A DNA stretch of 64,000 nt from CAZEVY01 sp964515555. GTDB taxonomy: Bacteria > Acidobacteriota > Terriglobia > Bryobacterales > Bryobacteraceae. Below, piece by piece: positions 29,078 through 37,220 of the stretch (positions within the stretch are counted from its first letter, which is position 1; the number at the start of each line of letters is the position of its first letter). The position numbers and the translations under genes are program-made. Where the stretch lies: contig CAZEVY010000004.1 of the NCBI GenBank assembly GCA_964515555.1, forward strand, positions 1-64,000. Direction: 5' to 3'. Below the pieces are notes generated by a model that ran no database searches, was not told the origin of the DNA, and worked only from the letters and a program-made list of their open reading frames with translations.

Positions 29078-30093
29078 GCCGCGGCTCCCGCCAGCAGGCG
29101 CTCGAGGGCGCGCAGATGTTCGCCGTCGCCCATCACGATGAGGTGATCGCCGCCCGCGACGGTGGCGTCGGCGGGCGGATTGAAAATCATCTCGCCGGCG
29201 GCGCGGCGGATGGCGAGCACGATGACGCCGAGGTCGCGGCGGACCTGGAGATCGGCCAGGGATCGGCCCGCGAAGCCGCTGCCGGGCGCGATGGCAAGCT
29301 GCTCGATGCCGACGTTCAGTCCGACGCTGGTGTTCGACGCGGTGACGTCGAGGAACTCGAACACGTGCGGGCGCAGGATGGCCTGCGCCAGGCGGTAGCC
29401 GGTGACGTGATAGGGGAGGAAGACGGCGTCGGCGCCGGCGCGGCGCATCTTTGCCTCGGCCTCGTCCTCGCTGACGCGCGCGGCCACTCGCAGGCCGGGG
29501 TTGAGGCCCTTGGCCGAGAGGATCAGGAAAAGATTGTCGGCGTCGGTGGCCAGCGCGGCGACCAGGCCGCGGGCGTGGTCGATGCGCAACTCGCGAAGGG
29601 TCTCGTCGCGCGTGGCGTCGGAAAGCACGGCCAGCATGCCGCTCTTGATCGCCAGGTCCACCTTGTCCTCGTTGCGGTCCACGACGACGAAGGGGACGCC
29701 GGCGCGTTGCAGTTCGGCCGCCGCACCGCGGCCCACGCGGCCGTAGCCGCAAAGAATGAAATGATCGTGGAGCTTCTCTATCATCCGTTTGATCCGCCGC
29801 TTCCCGAAAAACTCGCTGAATTCCAGTTCGATGATGGCCTGCGTCATGGCGCCGATGGCGAAAAACAGAACCGTCACGCCGAGCAGAATGTAGACCGAGT
29901 TGAACATCCGCCCGATCTGGCTCAACTGCCGAACCTCGAAATAGCCAACCGTCGTGATGGTGATCAGCGCCATGTAAAAAGCGTCGAAGAGCGGGTACTC
30001 CTCGATCACATGGAACCCCGCGGTTCCCGCCGCGAGCAGCGCGACGATCGCCGCCGGAATCAGCACCAGGCGGCGGCGCAGTCCCGGTCTCAT
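29074..30093 (-). CDS. Two-TM potassium channel with RCK (TrkA-N/TrkA-C) domains
   Basis: A 339-residue protein with two membrane helices around a pore loop (about residues 9-85). An RCK NAD-binding domain with CGYGRVGRG (G116, G118, G121) follows, and a TrkA-C domain ends it (NVGIEQLAIAPGSGFAGRSL, DHLIVMGDGEHLRALERLL). This is the architecture of MthK/Kch-type channels. The selectivity filter reads TITTVGYFE (T48 to E53), so the last glycine of the canonical TVGYG is F52. Conduction or selectivity may therefore differ. The gene overlaps its neighbours at both ends (ATGA and GTGA). Confidence 0.9.
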   Translation of the reverse strand: MRPGLRRRLVLIPAAIVALLAAGTAGFHVIEEYPLFDAFYMALITITTVGYFEVRQLSQIGRMFNSVYILLGVTVLFFAIGAMTQAIIELEFSEFFGKRRIKRMIEKLHDHFILCGYGRVGRGAAAELQRAGVPFVVVDRNEDKVDLAIKSGMLAVLSDATRDETLRELRIDHARGLVAALATDADNLFLILSAKGLNPGLRVAARVSEDEAEAKMRRAGADAVFLPYHVTGYRLAQAILRPHVFEFLDVTASNTSVGLNVGIEQLAIAPGSGFAGRSLADLQVRRDLGVIVLAIRRAAGEMIFNPPADATVAGGDHLIVMGDGEHLRALERLLAGAAA

Positions 30094-32042
30094 AGGCGCC
30101 GCGCCAGCAGCAGCGTGAGATCGTCCTGCAACTCGGGCGACCCGGTGAAACGCTCGACCGATTCGATCACGATGCGCGCGATGTCCTCCGACTCGCGGTG
30201 CGCGTTCTTCGAGAGCACCTCGATGAGGCGGTCTTCGCCGAACATCTCCGAGTATTCGTTCTCCGGCTCGGTCACTCCATCGGTGTAGCACACCAGCAGG
30301 TCGCCGGGCTCCATGTGGAGGCGGCTCTCGCCGTAGCGGGCGAAGGGAAACGCGCCCACCACCATGCCGTTCACGTCGAGGGTCTGCACCTCGCCGCGCC
30401 GCACCAGAAGCGGCGGCAGGTGGCCCGCGTTGGTGTAAGTGAGAATTCCTGTCGCGCCGTCGAACACGGCGAACAGGAAGGTCGCGTATTTTTCGGGGGC
30501 GGTGTTGGCGTACAGGTGCTGATTGAGATTCGACACCAGCTCCGAGGTCGAGACCACTTCGTAGCTCGAGGCGGCGCCGGCGGCTGCGGCGCGCTCCATC
30601 GAGGCGCGCAACTGCATGCGCAGCGAGGACTGCAAAGTCGCCATGAGGAGCGCGGCCGAGATGCCCTTGCCCGCGACGTCGGCGATGGCGATGGCGACCC
30701 TGCCGTCGGGAAGCGCCTGATAGTCGTAGTAGTCGCCCGAGACCAGGCGCGCCGGGCGGCAGGCGGCCTCGAGTTGAAACCGGTCGATGCCCGGGGCGGA
30801 TCGCGGATAGAGCTGGTTCTGCACCTCGCGCGCGATTTCGAGGTCGGCCTGCATGCGCTCTTTTTCCTTGGCGACTACCAGCAGGCGCTCCAGGTTCTCG
30901 GTCATGGTGTTGAACGACCGGCTTAGCTCGGCCACCTGGTCGCTGCCGTGCACGGGGATGCGATGGCGGAAATCGCCCGCCTGCACGCGCTGCGTTCCTT
31001 CGTAGAGATCGTGGACCGCTCCGGTGATGGCTCGCGTAATGGAGACGCCGATGATGATGGAGACGACTTCCACCACCAGGAAGACGATCGCGATGGTCCA
31101 GAGCAGCGTGAGAAGCGAACCCCACTCGGCGGCGCGGCTGGAGATGGCGCGCATAACCGCGGAAACCCGCGAGTGCACCGCCAGCAACTCGCTCGAGGCA
31201 GCGCCCGGCGACTCCCAGATGGCGACCGGCAGGTTGGTCGCCCAGCTCATCTCGAAGTCGAACCGGTTGACCGGCTCGGGGACGCCCGCGCGCCGGCGTC
31301 CTTCGCCGTCGGATTCCTCGTGGAGCCGCATGCCGCGGTCCGCCCCTCCGGTCTGGTTGAACTTCACGATGGAGACTTCGCCGAGACCCGGCACCAGATC
31401 CTCGAGGAGAGTCCGCGTGATGGGAACCACGACAGTGACGTCGACCCCGGTTCCCACCGCGCGCGCCCACTCGTAGAGCAGTCCGCCCTTCAACATAACG
31501 CCGCCGGCGTCCTGCCATCCTTCGGGCGGTGGCTCGATGGACGCGTCGGCCGGGAAGCGCAAGGTCTCGCGCTCGCTCCGGAGCAGGACCTCCAGTCCCG
31601 GGTACTGCTGGCGGAAGAGCGCGCCCAGCCGCTGAACGGCCGGGGCATGCTGGGCGGCGGGAGTGCGAGCCAGCGCCTGTGCGGAGCTTCGCAGGCTCGC
31701 CACTCGCCGCTCGAATTCCGAGTGCACCAGGTAGACGGCGATCTGGCCGGCGATCTCCTTGGTCGCCTGCGCCACCAGTCCGACGATCAGCACCACCGGC
31801 ACGACCGCGATGAACAGGTACGAGACGAGCAGCCGATTCCGGAGGCGCCAGGTCGCGAGCCGGATGGCGCGCCGGAGCGCACCGACGCCGGCCCAGACGC
31901 CCGTGACCAGCACCACCAGTCCGACCGCCAGCCGAAACGTCAGCAGCGCGCCGCTGAACTGCATCACTGCGAAAAGCAGGAGGGTGGCCAGGAAGACCTT
32001 CTCCACGCGCCGCAGGCGGCCGAGGAGGAACAGGATACTCAT
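30090..32042 (-). CDS. HAMP-domain SpoIIE/RsbU-type serine phosphatase
   Basis: A 650-residue membrane protein. Hydrophobic segments lie near residues 15-65 and 75-95, an extracytoplasmic sensor follows to about 315, and a further TM stretch (LLTLLWTIAIVFLVVEVVSI) precedes a HAMP region (YEGTQRVQAGDFRHRIPVHG). The C-terminus (about 400-650) is a PP2C-like SpoIIE domain with LVSGDYYDY, IAIADVAGKGISAALLMATL, YTNAGHLPPLLVR and LVCYTDGVTEPEN. Such phosphatases act on anti-sigma antagonists or similar phosphoproteins in partner switching. No antagonist gene is seen nearby. The stop overlaps the channel ATG. Confidence 0.92.
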   Translation of the reverse strand: MSILFLLGRLRRVEKVFLATLLLFAVMQFSGALLTFRLAVGLVVLVTGVWAGVGALRRAIRLATWRLRNRLLVSYLFIAVVPVVLIVGLVAQATKEIAGQIAVYLVHSEFERRVASLRSSAQALARTPAAQHAPAVQRLGALFRQQYPGLEVLLRSERETLRFPADASIEPPPEGWQDAGGVMLKGGLLYEWARAVGTGVDVTVVVPITRTLLEDLVPGLGEVSIVKFNQTGGADRGMRLHEESDGEGRRRAGVPEPVNRFDFEMSWATNLPVAIWESPGAASSELLAVHSRVSAVMRAISSRAAEWGSLLTLLWTIAIVFLVVEVVSIIIGVSITRAITGAVHDLYEGTQRVQAGDFRHRIPVHGSDQVAELSRSFNTMTENLERLLVVAKEKERMQADLEIAREVQNQLYPRSAPGIDRFQLEAACRPARLVSGDYYDYQALPDGRVAIAIADVAGKGISAALLMATLQSSLRMQLRASMERAAAAGAASSYEVVSTSELVSNLNQHLYANTAPEKYATFLFAVFDGATGILTYTNAGHLPPLLVRRGEVQTLDVNGMVVGAFPFARYGESRLHMEPGDLLVCYTDGVTEPENEYSEMFGEDRLIEVLSKNAHRESEDIARIVIESVERFTGSPELQDDLTLLLARRL

Positions 32043-32045
32043 GGC

Positions 32046-32840
32046 TCAGACGCGCGACTTGGCGATCGCGGGAGTCTCGTCTTCTGGTTCGGTGATCGGC
32101 TCCGCGCCGAGGTAATGCTCCGTCAGCCCGTCGCGGAGGAGGCGGACGGCGGTGTCCGGGTCGTCGGCGTACTGGAACAGGTCGAGGTCCTCCGGGCTGA
32201 TGACGCCGTGCCGCACCATGGCGTCGAAGTTGAGGACTTCGTTCCAGAATTTCGTGCCGTACAGCACGATGATGATCTTCTTGACGAGCTTGCGCGTCTG
32301 CGCGAGCGTGAGCAGCTCGCTGAGCTCATCGAGCGTCCCGAAGCCGCCGGGAAACACGACCAGGGCCTTCGCCAGGTAGGCGAACCAAAACTTGCGCATG
32401 AAAAAGTAGTGGAACTCGAAGCCGAGGCTGGGCGTGATGAAGGGATTCGGCTCCTGTTCGAACGGCAGTCCGATGTTCAGGCCGACGCTCTTGCCTCCGG
32501 CGTCGACCGCGCCGCGGTTGGCGGCCTCCATGATGCCCGGTCCGCCGCCGGTGCAAACGACGAAGCGGCGATTGGTGGTGTGCAGCCCGTCCGACCACTC
32601 GGTGATTCGCCGCGCGACCTCGCGCGCGTCGTTGTAGTAGCGCGCCATGGGGCCGTTTTCGTCGATGCGCGCCGAGCCGAAGAAGACCACGGTGTCATGC
32701 ACCTTCTCGGCGCGGAAGCGCGACTGCGGATAGAGGTACTCGGAGAGAATGCGCAGCGCGCGTCCGTCGCGGCTCTCGACGAAGTCCTGGTTCCGGTAGG
32801 CGACCGGAAAGGGGCGCGGGTCGGGCGGATGGTCGCTCAT
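32046..32840 (-). CDS. LOG-family (TIGR00730-type) Rossmann-fold protein
   Basis: The protein has 264 residues with the two family motifs TGGGPGIMEAANRGA (about 98-111) and VVFPGGFGTLDELSELLTLA (about 162-180, PGGxGTxxE). Proteins once annotated as lysine decarboxylases are mostly nucleotide 5'-monophosphate phosphoribohydrolases related to plant LOG. The N-terminal 45 residues form an extension often seen in the longer bacterial subgroup. It overlaps lpxD (ATGA) and ends 3 bases before the phosphatase gene. The exact nucleotide substrate is unknown. Confidence 0.92.
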   Translation of the reverse strand: MSDHPPDPRPFPVAYRNQDFVESRDGRALRILSEYLYPQSRFRAEKVHDTVVFFGSARIDENGPMARYYNDAREVARRITEWSDGLHTTNRRFVVCTGGGPGIMEAANRGAVDAGGKSVGLNIGLPFEQEPNPFITPSLGFEFHYFFMRKFWFAYLAKALVVFPGGFGTLDELSELLTLAQTRKLVKKIIIVLYGTKFWNEVLNFDAMVRHGVISPEDLDLFQYADDPDTAVRLLRDGLTEHYLGAEPITEPEDETPAIAKSRV

Positions 32841-33877
32841 GAATTCTCGCCGGCGGCGCCGGTGGAGCCTTCCAACCGTTCCAACCGCTTTTCCAATTGT
32901 CGCACCGCGCGCAGGATCTCCGGCAGCTTCGGGAACGCGGTGATGGCGCGGCGCCAGGTGGCCGCGTCGAAGGCCGGCGACCCCGAGACGACCGCGCCCG
33001 CAGCCACGTCGCCGCCGATGCCGCTCTGCGCGTAGACCACGGCGTTGTCGTGAATCGTCAGATGGCCGGAGACGCCCGCCTGTCCGGCCAGCAGCACGTT
33101 GCGTTCGAGCACCGAGCTGCCGGCGAGGCCCGCCTGCGCGCAGATGATGTTGTCCTCGCCGACCACCGAGGCGTGGCCGATCTGCACCAGGCTGTCGATC
33201 TTGGCGCCGCGGCGTACGCGCGTCTCGCCGACCGTGGCGCGGTCAACCGAGCTGAGCGTCTGGATCTCGACGTCGTCCTCAATGACGGCGACGCCCGACT
33301 GCACGATCTTGTAGTGCGTGCCGTCGTCGCGCTTGGCGAAGCCGAAGCCGTCGCCGCCGACCACCACGCCGTTCTGGAGAATCACGCGGTGGCCGACGCG
33401 GCAGAATTCGCGCACGACGGCGTGCGAGTGGGCGGTGAAGTCGTCGCCGATGTCGGCGCCTTCGTAGATGACGGCGTGCGGATGGAGGACGGCGTTTGCG
33501 CCGATGGTGACGCGTTCGCCGACGACGGCGTAGGCGCCGATCGACGGGTTGCCGCCGATGCGAGCGGTGGGCGCGATGACGGCGGTCGGATGGATGCCGG
33601 GGGCGGGTCGCGGCGGCTGATAGAACAGCTCCAGCGCGCGGGCGAAATCGAGGTACGGGTTCTTCGATACCAGCGAGGCGATGGGATCGCGCACGGGTTC
33701 GGTGACCAGGATGGCCGCGGCGCGGGTGTGCTTCACCTTGGGCGCGTACTTGGGGTTGGCGAGGAAGGTGAGCTCCGACGGCGAGGCGCGCTCCATGCCG
33801 GCGACGCCGGAGATCTCGATGTCGCCGTCGCCGTGGAGGGCGCAGCCGAGGCGGTCGGCCAGTTCCCGGAGAGTCAT
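32837..33877 (-). CDS. lpxD: UDP-3-O-acylglucosamine N-acyltransferase LpxD
   Basis: The protein has 346 residues. The uridine-binding N-terminal domain (MTLRELADRLGCALHGDG, SELTFLANPKYAPKVKHTRA) is followed by a left-handed beta-helix of hexapeptide repeats and a C-terminal helix (LPEILRAVRQLEKRLERLEG). The catalytic His lies in LVQIGHASVVGEDN. It performs the third step of lipid A synthesis. It is the first gene of a seven-gene leftward operon running to the methyltransferase at 26495. The ATG at 33877 is chosen because MTLREL begins the fold; the longer frame upstream is not family-like. Confidence 0.96.
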   Translation of the reverse strand: MTLRELADRLGCALHGDGDIEISGVAGMERASPSELTFLANPKYAPKVKHTRAAAILVTEPVRDPIASLVSKNPYLDFARALELFYQPPRPAPGIHPTAVIAPTARIGGNPSIGAYAVVGERVTIGANAVLHPHAVIYEGADIGDDFTAHSHAVVREFCRVGHRVILQNGVVVGGDGFGFAKRDDGTHYKIVQSGVAVIEDDVEIQTLSSVDRATVGETRVRRGAKIDSLVQIGHASVVGEDNIICAQAGLAGSSVLERNVLLAGQAGVSGHLTIHDNAVVYAQSGIGGDVAAGAVVSGSPAFDAATWRRAITAFPKLPEILRAVRQLEKRLERLEGSTGAAGENS

Positions 33878-33991
33878 GGTAAGGTACAGCTTATCTCGCG
33901 CGGCGCCAACTAACGTACACGATTCAGAACTTCGCTGAGGAAGACGGCCATCGAGATCCGACAGCCCCACGAAAGTAGCGCTCCTGTCACC

Positions 33992-34027
33992 GGTCGTTGC
34001 GATCGCCGTTCAGGTCGTTGCGGTCGC
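33992..34027. repeat. Two 15-base direct repeats
   Basis: GGTCGTTGCGATCGC (33992-34006) and GGTCGTTGCGGTCGC (34013-34027) differ at one position and are 21 bases apart start to start. They abut the insertion-sequence remnant. Nothing else is recognised in 33878-34027. Confidence 0.5.
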
Positions 34028-34241
34028 TCAAGGCGCGCTCACCCAAGCGTAGATTTCTTCGCGTCCTTCTCCGTTGAATTGCGCCTCCGGGTTGGCTTCG
34101 AGAAAAGCCCGAATCTGTTCCAGGCTTGGGTTTTCCATCTCCTGCATGCGGATGAGCAATCCCCAGCTTGGTCCGTCACACCCCCTTCAGGCTCATCTTG
34201 TATTGGAAACGACCTGTTCTCCAGGCTCATCTTGTATTGGA
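34028..34241 (-). mobile_element. Remnant of an insertion sequence end with truncated transposase start
   Basis: On the minus strand, two copies of TCCAATACAAGATGAGCCTG (34241-34222 and 34207-34188, 34 bases apart) precede a short reading frame. It begins MQEMENPSLEQIRAFLEANP (ATG at 34147) and stops at 34028 after 39 codons. This opening resembles, from memory, the N-terminus of integrase-type transposases of IS481- or ISNCY-like elements common in Acidobacteria. The frame ends abruptly and no catalytic domain follows, so it would be a truncated left end. The family name is uncertain. The stretch 34242-34430 shows nothing I can support. Confidence 0.45.
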
Positions 34242-34430
34242 CAAGACTCTACCAGGGCAGAGGCAAACTGGAGTGCGAGAATGCTCGAGGCGTCCGTTAG
34301 ACTGGCAGCCGTCGTCGGCGAATAGTCGATCTGGGGCTTGTGGTCCGAAAGTATCCGCCTTGCGCCGCGTCCGTTTCCATAACGCCGAAAACTGAGCGAC
34401 GATAAACGCCTCCCTCACTACTCGCTTCAG

Positions 34431-34715
34431 CTATGCGGAACGCCGAGCTTTTTCGAGGGCTTCGTGCAGGAGCATCTTTATGTAGGTCTGATAGGGGAGC
34501 CCCTTCCGATGCGCCAGATCCTGAGCAGTCTTGATGTCGGGTATCGGGAGCCGCATGGTAACGGTCTTCAATGGCACCGCTCGCCGGGCCTTGCCGGACT
34601 TCAGCGCGCGTTCCATGATCTCCGTGGCCGCATCCGGATGGCGATCCCACCACTCGGCTTCTTCGGCCTCGGTACGGAACTTCGGAATTGTGATTTGCTT
34701 CGTGGGCATGGTCAT
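34431..34715 (-). CDS. BrnA/CopG-type antitoxin
   Basis: A 94-residue protein. ITIPKFRTEAEEAEWWDRH is the N-terminal signature of CopG/BrnA-type antitoxins. The C-terminal half (VTMRLPIPDIKTAQDLAHRK, LPYQTYIKMLLHEALEKA) is a ribbon-helix-helix DNA-binding domain. It should bind the toxin and repress the shared promoter. The ATG at 34715 overlaps the toxin stop (ATGA) and has GAGG upstream; a second ATG at 34709 is possible. Toxin-first order fits BrnT/BrnA. Confidence 0.85.
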   Translation of the reverse strand: MTMPTKQITIPKFRTEAEEAEWWDRHPDAATEIMERALKSGKARRAVPLKTVTMRLPIPDIKTAQDLAHRKGLPYQTYIKMLLHEALEKARRSA

Positions 34716-34945
34716 TTTTCCTCGAAGTACAATCGTTGTTGCTGCCTGGTCATCTCGTACGCCGTTACGACCCGGATCCTGCTGCGCCGTTCGGTATAAA
34801 GGATCGTAAGAAGTCGCCCTGATTTCGTGCGCCCCAAACAGAGCACTCGTTCTTCGTTTTCGTGTGGTTGAACATCGGCTTCCAACGGCTCGATCAGGAC
34901 CGCTTCCTTGTGGGCTATGTTGCCGGCGTCCCATTCAAAACCCAC
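34712..34945 (-). CDS. BrnT-type toxin, possibly shortened
   Basis: The protein has 77 residues from a GTG at 34945. FEWDAGNIAH at the start, GRTKSGRLLTILYTERRSRI in the middle and RVVTAYEMTRQQQRLY at the end match the BrnT ribonuclease family (RelE-like fold). Most BrnT proteins are about 90 residues. The usual segment after the NIxH motif, around a conserved His, appears to be missing here (NIAHKEAVLIEPLE). The toxin may be weakened or inactive. It is followed at once by its antitoxin gene. Confidence 0.75.
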   Translation of the reverse strand: MGFEWDAGNIAHKEAVLIEPLEADVQPHENEERVLCLGRTKSGRLLTILYTERRSRIRVVTAYEMTRQQQRLYFEEK

Positions 34946-34949
34946 ACCT

Positions 34950-34983
34950 TACAATGTAAATACCAGGTAAAGACAAAGTCAAG
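34950..34983 (-). promoter_or_regulatory. Toxin-antitoxin promoter with palindromic operator
   Basis: On the minus strand TTGACT (34983-34978) precedes TACATT (34959-34954) by 18 bases. The -10 region is embedded in the perfect palindrome TTACATTGTAA (34960-34950). The GTG start is 4 bases further on, so the message would be nearly leaderless. A ribbon-helix-helix antitoxin would be expected to bind this palindrome. Confidence 0.6.
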
Positions 34984-35091
34984 CGAGCGGCTTGTTCCCG
35001 GCTTGCCGGCGCAAACATGAAGTCTCCACGGTCGGCGACGGGCGCGGCGCATCGGCTTGATGCGTGGTAAGGTTATACTCGCGCGGTCCCG

Positions 35092-36153
35092 ATGCGACGA
35101 CTGGCGGCATTTCTCGCGATCACGAGCCTGGCGGGCGCGCAGGAATTGCGCGTCGGTCCCGTCGCCGCGCGACCCGGTGAGGTCGTCTCGGGATTCCTTC
35201 CCGTCGGCTCGAACGCCGACATCCCCATCACGGTAATTCGGGGAAAGTCGCCGGGGCCGGTGCTGGCGCTGGTCGCCGGAACGCACGGATACGAATACTC
35301 GCCGATCCTGGCGCTGCAACGCCTGCGCGGCAGTCTCCCGCCGGAGCGGCTCGCGGGCGCGGTGATTCTCGTCCATGCCGCCAACATGCCGTCGTTCCTG
35401 CGCCGCACGATCTACTACGTCCCCGAGGATGGCAAGAATCTCAATCGCGTCTACCCGGGCCGCGCCGATGGCACGCTCTCGGAGCGAATCGCGCACACCA
35501 TCACCACGAACGTGATCGACCGCTGCGATTACCTGATCGACCTGCACTGCGGCGACGGCAACGAGTCGCTGCGGCCCTACTCCTACTGGATGCGCACCGG
35601 CGACCGGGCCCTCGATGCGCGCAGCCGCGACCTGGCCGTCGAATTCGGGCTCGATCACATCGTCATTGACGACGAGCGACCGACCGACCCGGCGCAATCG
35701 ATCTACTGCTCCAACACCGCCGCGACGCGCGGCAAGCCCGCGATCACCGTGGAATCGGGCGGCCTCGGCGAGGCGCCCTACGGCCTGCGCGCCGCCGACC
35801 AGCACATCGCTTTGCTCGAAACCGGCGTCACGCGCGTGCTGCAACATCTCAAGATGCTCCCGGGACCGGCGAAGCCGCTCGCGCGGCAGCCCGTGTGGAT
35901 CGTGCGCAACGCCGTGGTGCGCAGCACGGCCACCGGCCTCTTCTATCCGGAAGTCCGCAAGGACCAGGCGGTGCGCGCGGGCGACCTCCTCGGCACCGTC
36001 ACCGACTTCTTCGGGAAGACCCTCCAGCAGGTCCGCGCGCCCTTCGGCGGGAAGGTCCTCTACGTCATCGCGACCCCGCCGATCAGCGACGGTGAGCCGC
36101 TGGCCATGGTCGGCGCGCCCGGCGAGGCGGGCGCTCCCAGCAATCAAAGATGA
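35092..36153 (+). CDS. Secreted succinylglutamate desuccinylase/aspartoacylase-family protein
   Basis: The protein has 353 residues with a signal peptide (MRRLAAFLAITSLAGAQ). The M14-like zinc site is intact: H65 and E68 in VAGTHGYEYSP, and H152 in LIDLHCGDGNESL. NLNRVYPG and an E in ITVESGGLGE complete the active site. A C-terminal beta domain (VRAGDLLGTVTDFFGKTL) resembles the barrel of AstE/aspartoacylase-like enzymes. These hydrolyse N-acyl amino acids or related amides; a periplasmic location is indicated. The stop overlaps the M48 gene start (ATGA). Confidence 0.9.
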   Translation: MRRLAAFLAITSLAGAQELRVGPVAARPGEVVSGFLPVGSNADIPITVIRGKSPGPVLALVAGTHGYEYSPILALQRLRGSLPPERLAGAVILVHAANMPSFLRRTIYYVPEDGKNLNRVYPGRADGTLSERIAHTITTNVIDRCDYLIDLHCGDGNESLRPYSYWMRTGDRALDARSRDLAVEFGLDHIVIDDERPTDPAQSIYCSNTAATRGKPAITVESGGLGEAPYGLRAADQHIALLETGVTRVLQHLKMLPGPAKPLARQPVWIVRNAVVRSTATGLFYPEVRKDQAVRAGDLLGTVTDFFGKTLQQVRAPFGGKVLYVIATPPISDGEPLAMVGAPGEAGAPSNQR

Positions 36154-37196
36154 CCGCGCCGCCGTGGGCGGGCCGCTACCAGGCGAATCCGGCGGCCGCG
36201 CCCGAAGAGGTAAACATCGCCATCGCACCGCATGGCCTCGGGATCGCGCGCGCCGATGGGTCGATGCTCTGGTGGCCGTTCGAGCTGATCCACCTGCACG
36301 CGCGGGAGCCGGTGCAGTTTGAGAAGGCCGCGGGCGAGACGCTGATCGTCCATGATCCGGCGTTCCTCGCCGCGCTGCCGCGCGTCCGGTTCGGCACGAA
36401 GGCGTCGCCCGAGCGCAACCTCGCGCTGCTGCTCGGGGGATTCGCCGCGGCTGTGCTGCTGGCCGCTTGGGCCGCGATCGCGTGGGGCGTTCCGGCGCTG
36501 GCGGGCGCGCTGGCGGGCGTCGTGCCGGTCGCCGTCGAAGAGACGATCGGGCGCGCGGTGCTCGACGACATCGCGCCTCCGACGCGCCGCTGCCGCGAGC
36601 CGGCGCTCGACGAAATGGTCGCGACGCTCGGGAAGGCGATGGACGCCGGCTACACGTTTCGGGTCTGGGCCGCCGACGACGCGGCGGTGAACGCCTTCGC
36701 CGCGCCGGGCGGGTATATGGTCGTGTTTCGCGGGTTGATCGAGAAGACGGAGTCGCCCGAGGAGGTCGCGGCGGTGGTCGCGCACGAGATGCGGCACGTC
36801 GTCGAGCGGCACGGGACGCGGTCGGTTTTTCGAGGACTCTCGCTGTGGGCGCTGGTGTCGCTGGTGCTGGGCGACGCCAGCGGCGTGCTGGTCAACATGA
36901 CCGGCACGCTCGGCGAGCTGCACTTCCGGCGGTCGGACGAAGACGCCGCCGATCGCGCCGCACTGGCCGCCTTCGAGCGCGCGCGCCTGGACCCGCGCGC
37001 CTTCGTGCGAATGTTCGAGCGGCTGGCCGCGGAGTCGGGCAGTGAGCCTCGACTGGCGCGATACCTCTCGACGCACCCGCTTCCCGCCGATCGTGTGGAG
37101 ACGCTGCGCCGCGCCGCGGCGGGAATGCGGTACACACCGAGGCCGCTGCTTCCGGGCCGCCGGTGGCCCCCGGCGCCCTGCCTCGCGAAGCAGTAG
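36150..37196 (+). CDS. Membrane-anchored M48-family metallopeptidase
   Basis: The protein has 348 residues. An N-terminal domain of about 85 residues ends at a transmembrane stretch (LALLLGGFAAAVLLAAWAAI). The peptidase domain follows with NAFAAPGGYMVVFRGLIEKT, the zinc motif HEMRH (H212, E213, H216) and the third ligand E264 in RRSDEDAADRAAL. All catalytic residues are present, unlike the other peptidase-like genes of this region. M48 enzymes such as BepA and LoiP act in envelope quality control. It is coupled to the aspartoacylase-like gene and precedes lpxB. Confidence 0.9.
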   Translation: MTAPPWAGRYQANPAAAPEEVNIAIAPHGLGIARADGSMLWWPFELIHLHAREPVQFEKAAGETLIVHDPAFLAALPRVRFGTKASPERNLALLLGGFAAAVLLAAWAAIAWGVPALAGALAGVVPVAVEETIGRAVLDDIAPPTRRCREPALDEMVATLGKAMDAGYTFRVWAADDAAVNAFAAPGGYMVVFRGLIEKTESPEEVAAVVAHEMRHVVERHGTRSVFRGLSLWALVSLVLGDASGVLVNMTGTLGELHFRRSDEDAADRAALAAFERARLDPRAFVRMFERLAAESGSEPRLARYLSTHPLPADRVETLRRAAAGMRYTPRPLLPGRRWPPAPCLAKQ

Positions 37197-37220
37197 GCCG
37201 CCAGACGATATCCTGACGAT

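Noticed and set aside
34188..34241. Possible CRISPR-like repeat
   Set aside because: Only two copies exist, the repeat is 20 bases with a 14-base spacer, no cas genes are near, and it adjoins a transposase-like fragment.
34297..34653. 118-codon minus-strand frame overlapping the antitoxin gene
   Set aside because: It overlaps a well-supported antitoxin in another frame, is low-complexity, and its 3' part shows no recognisable feature.
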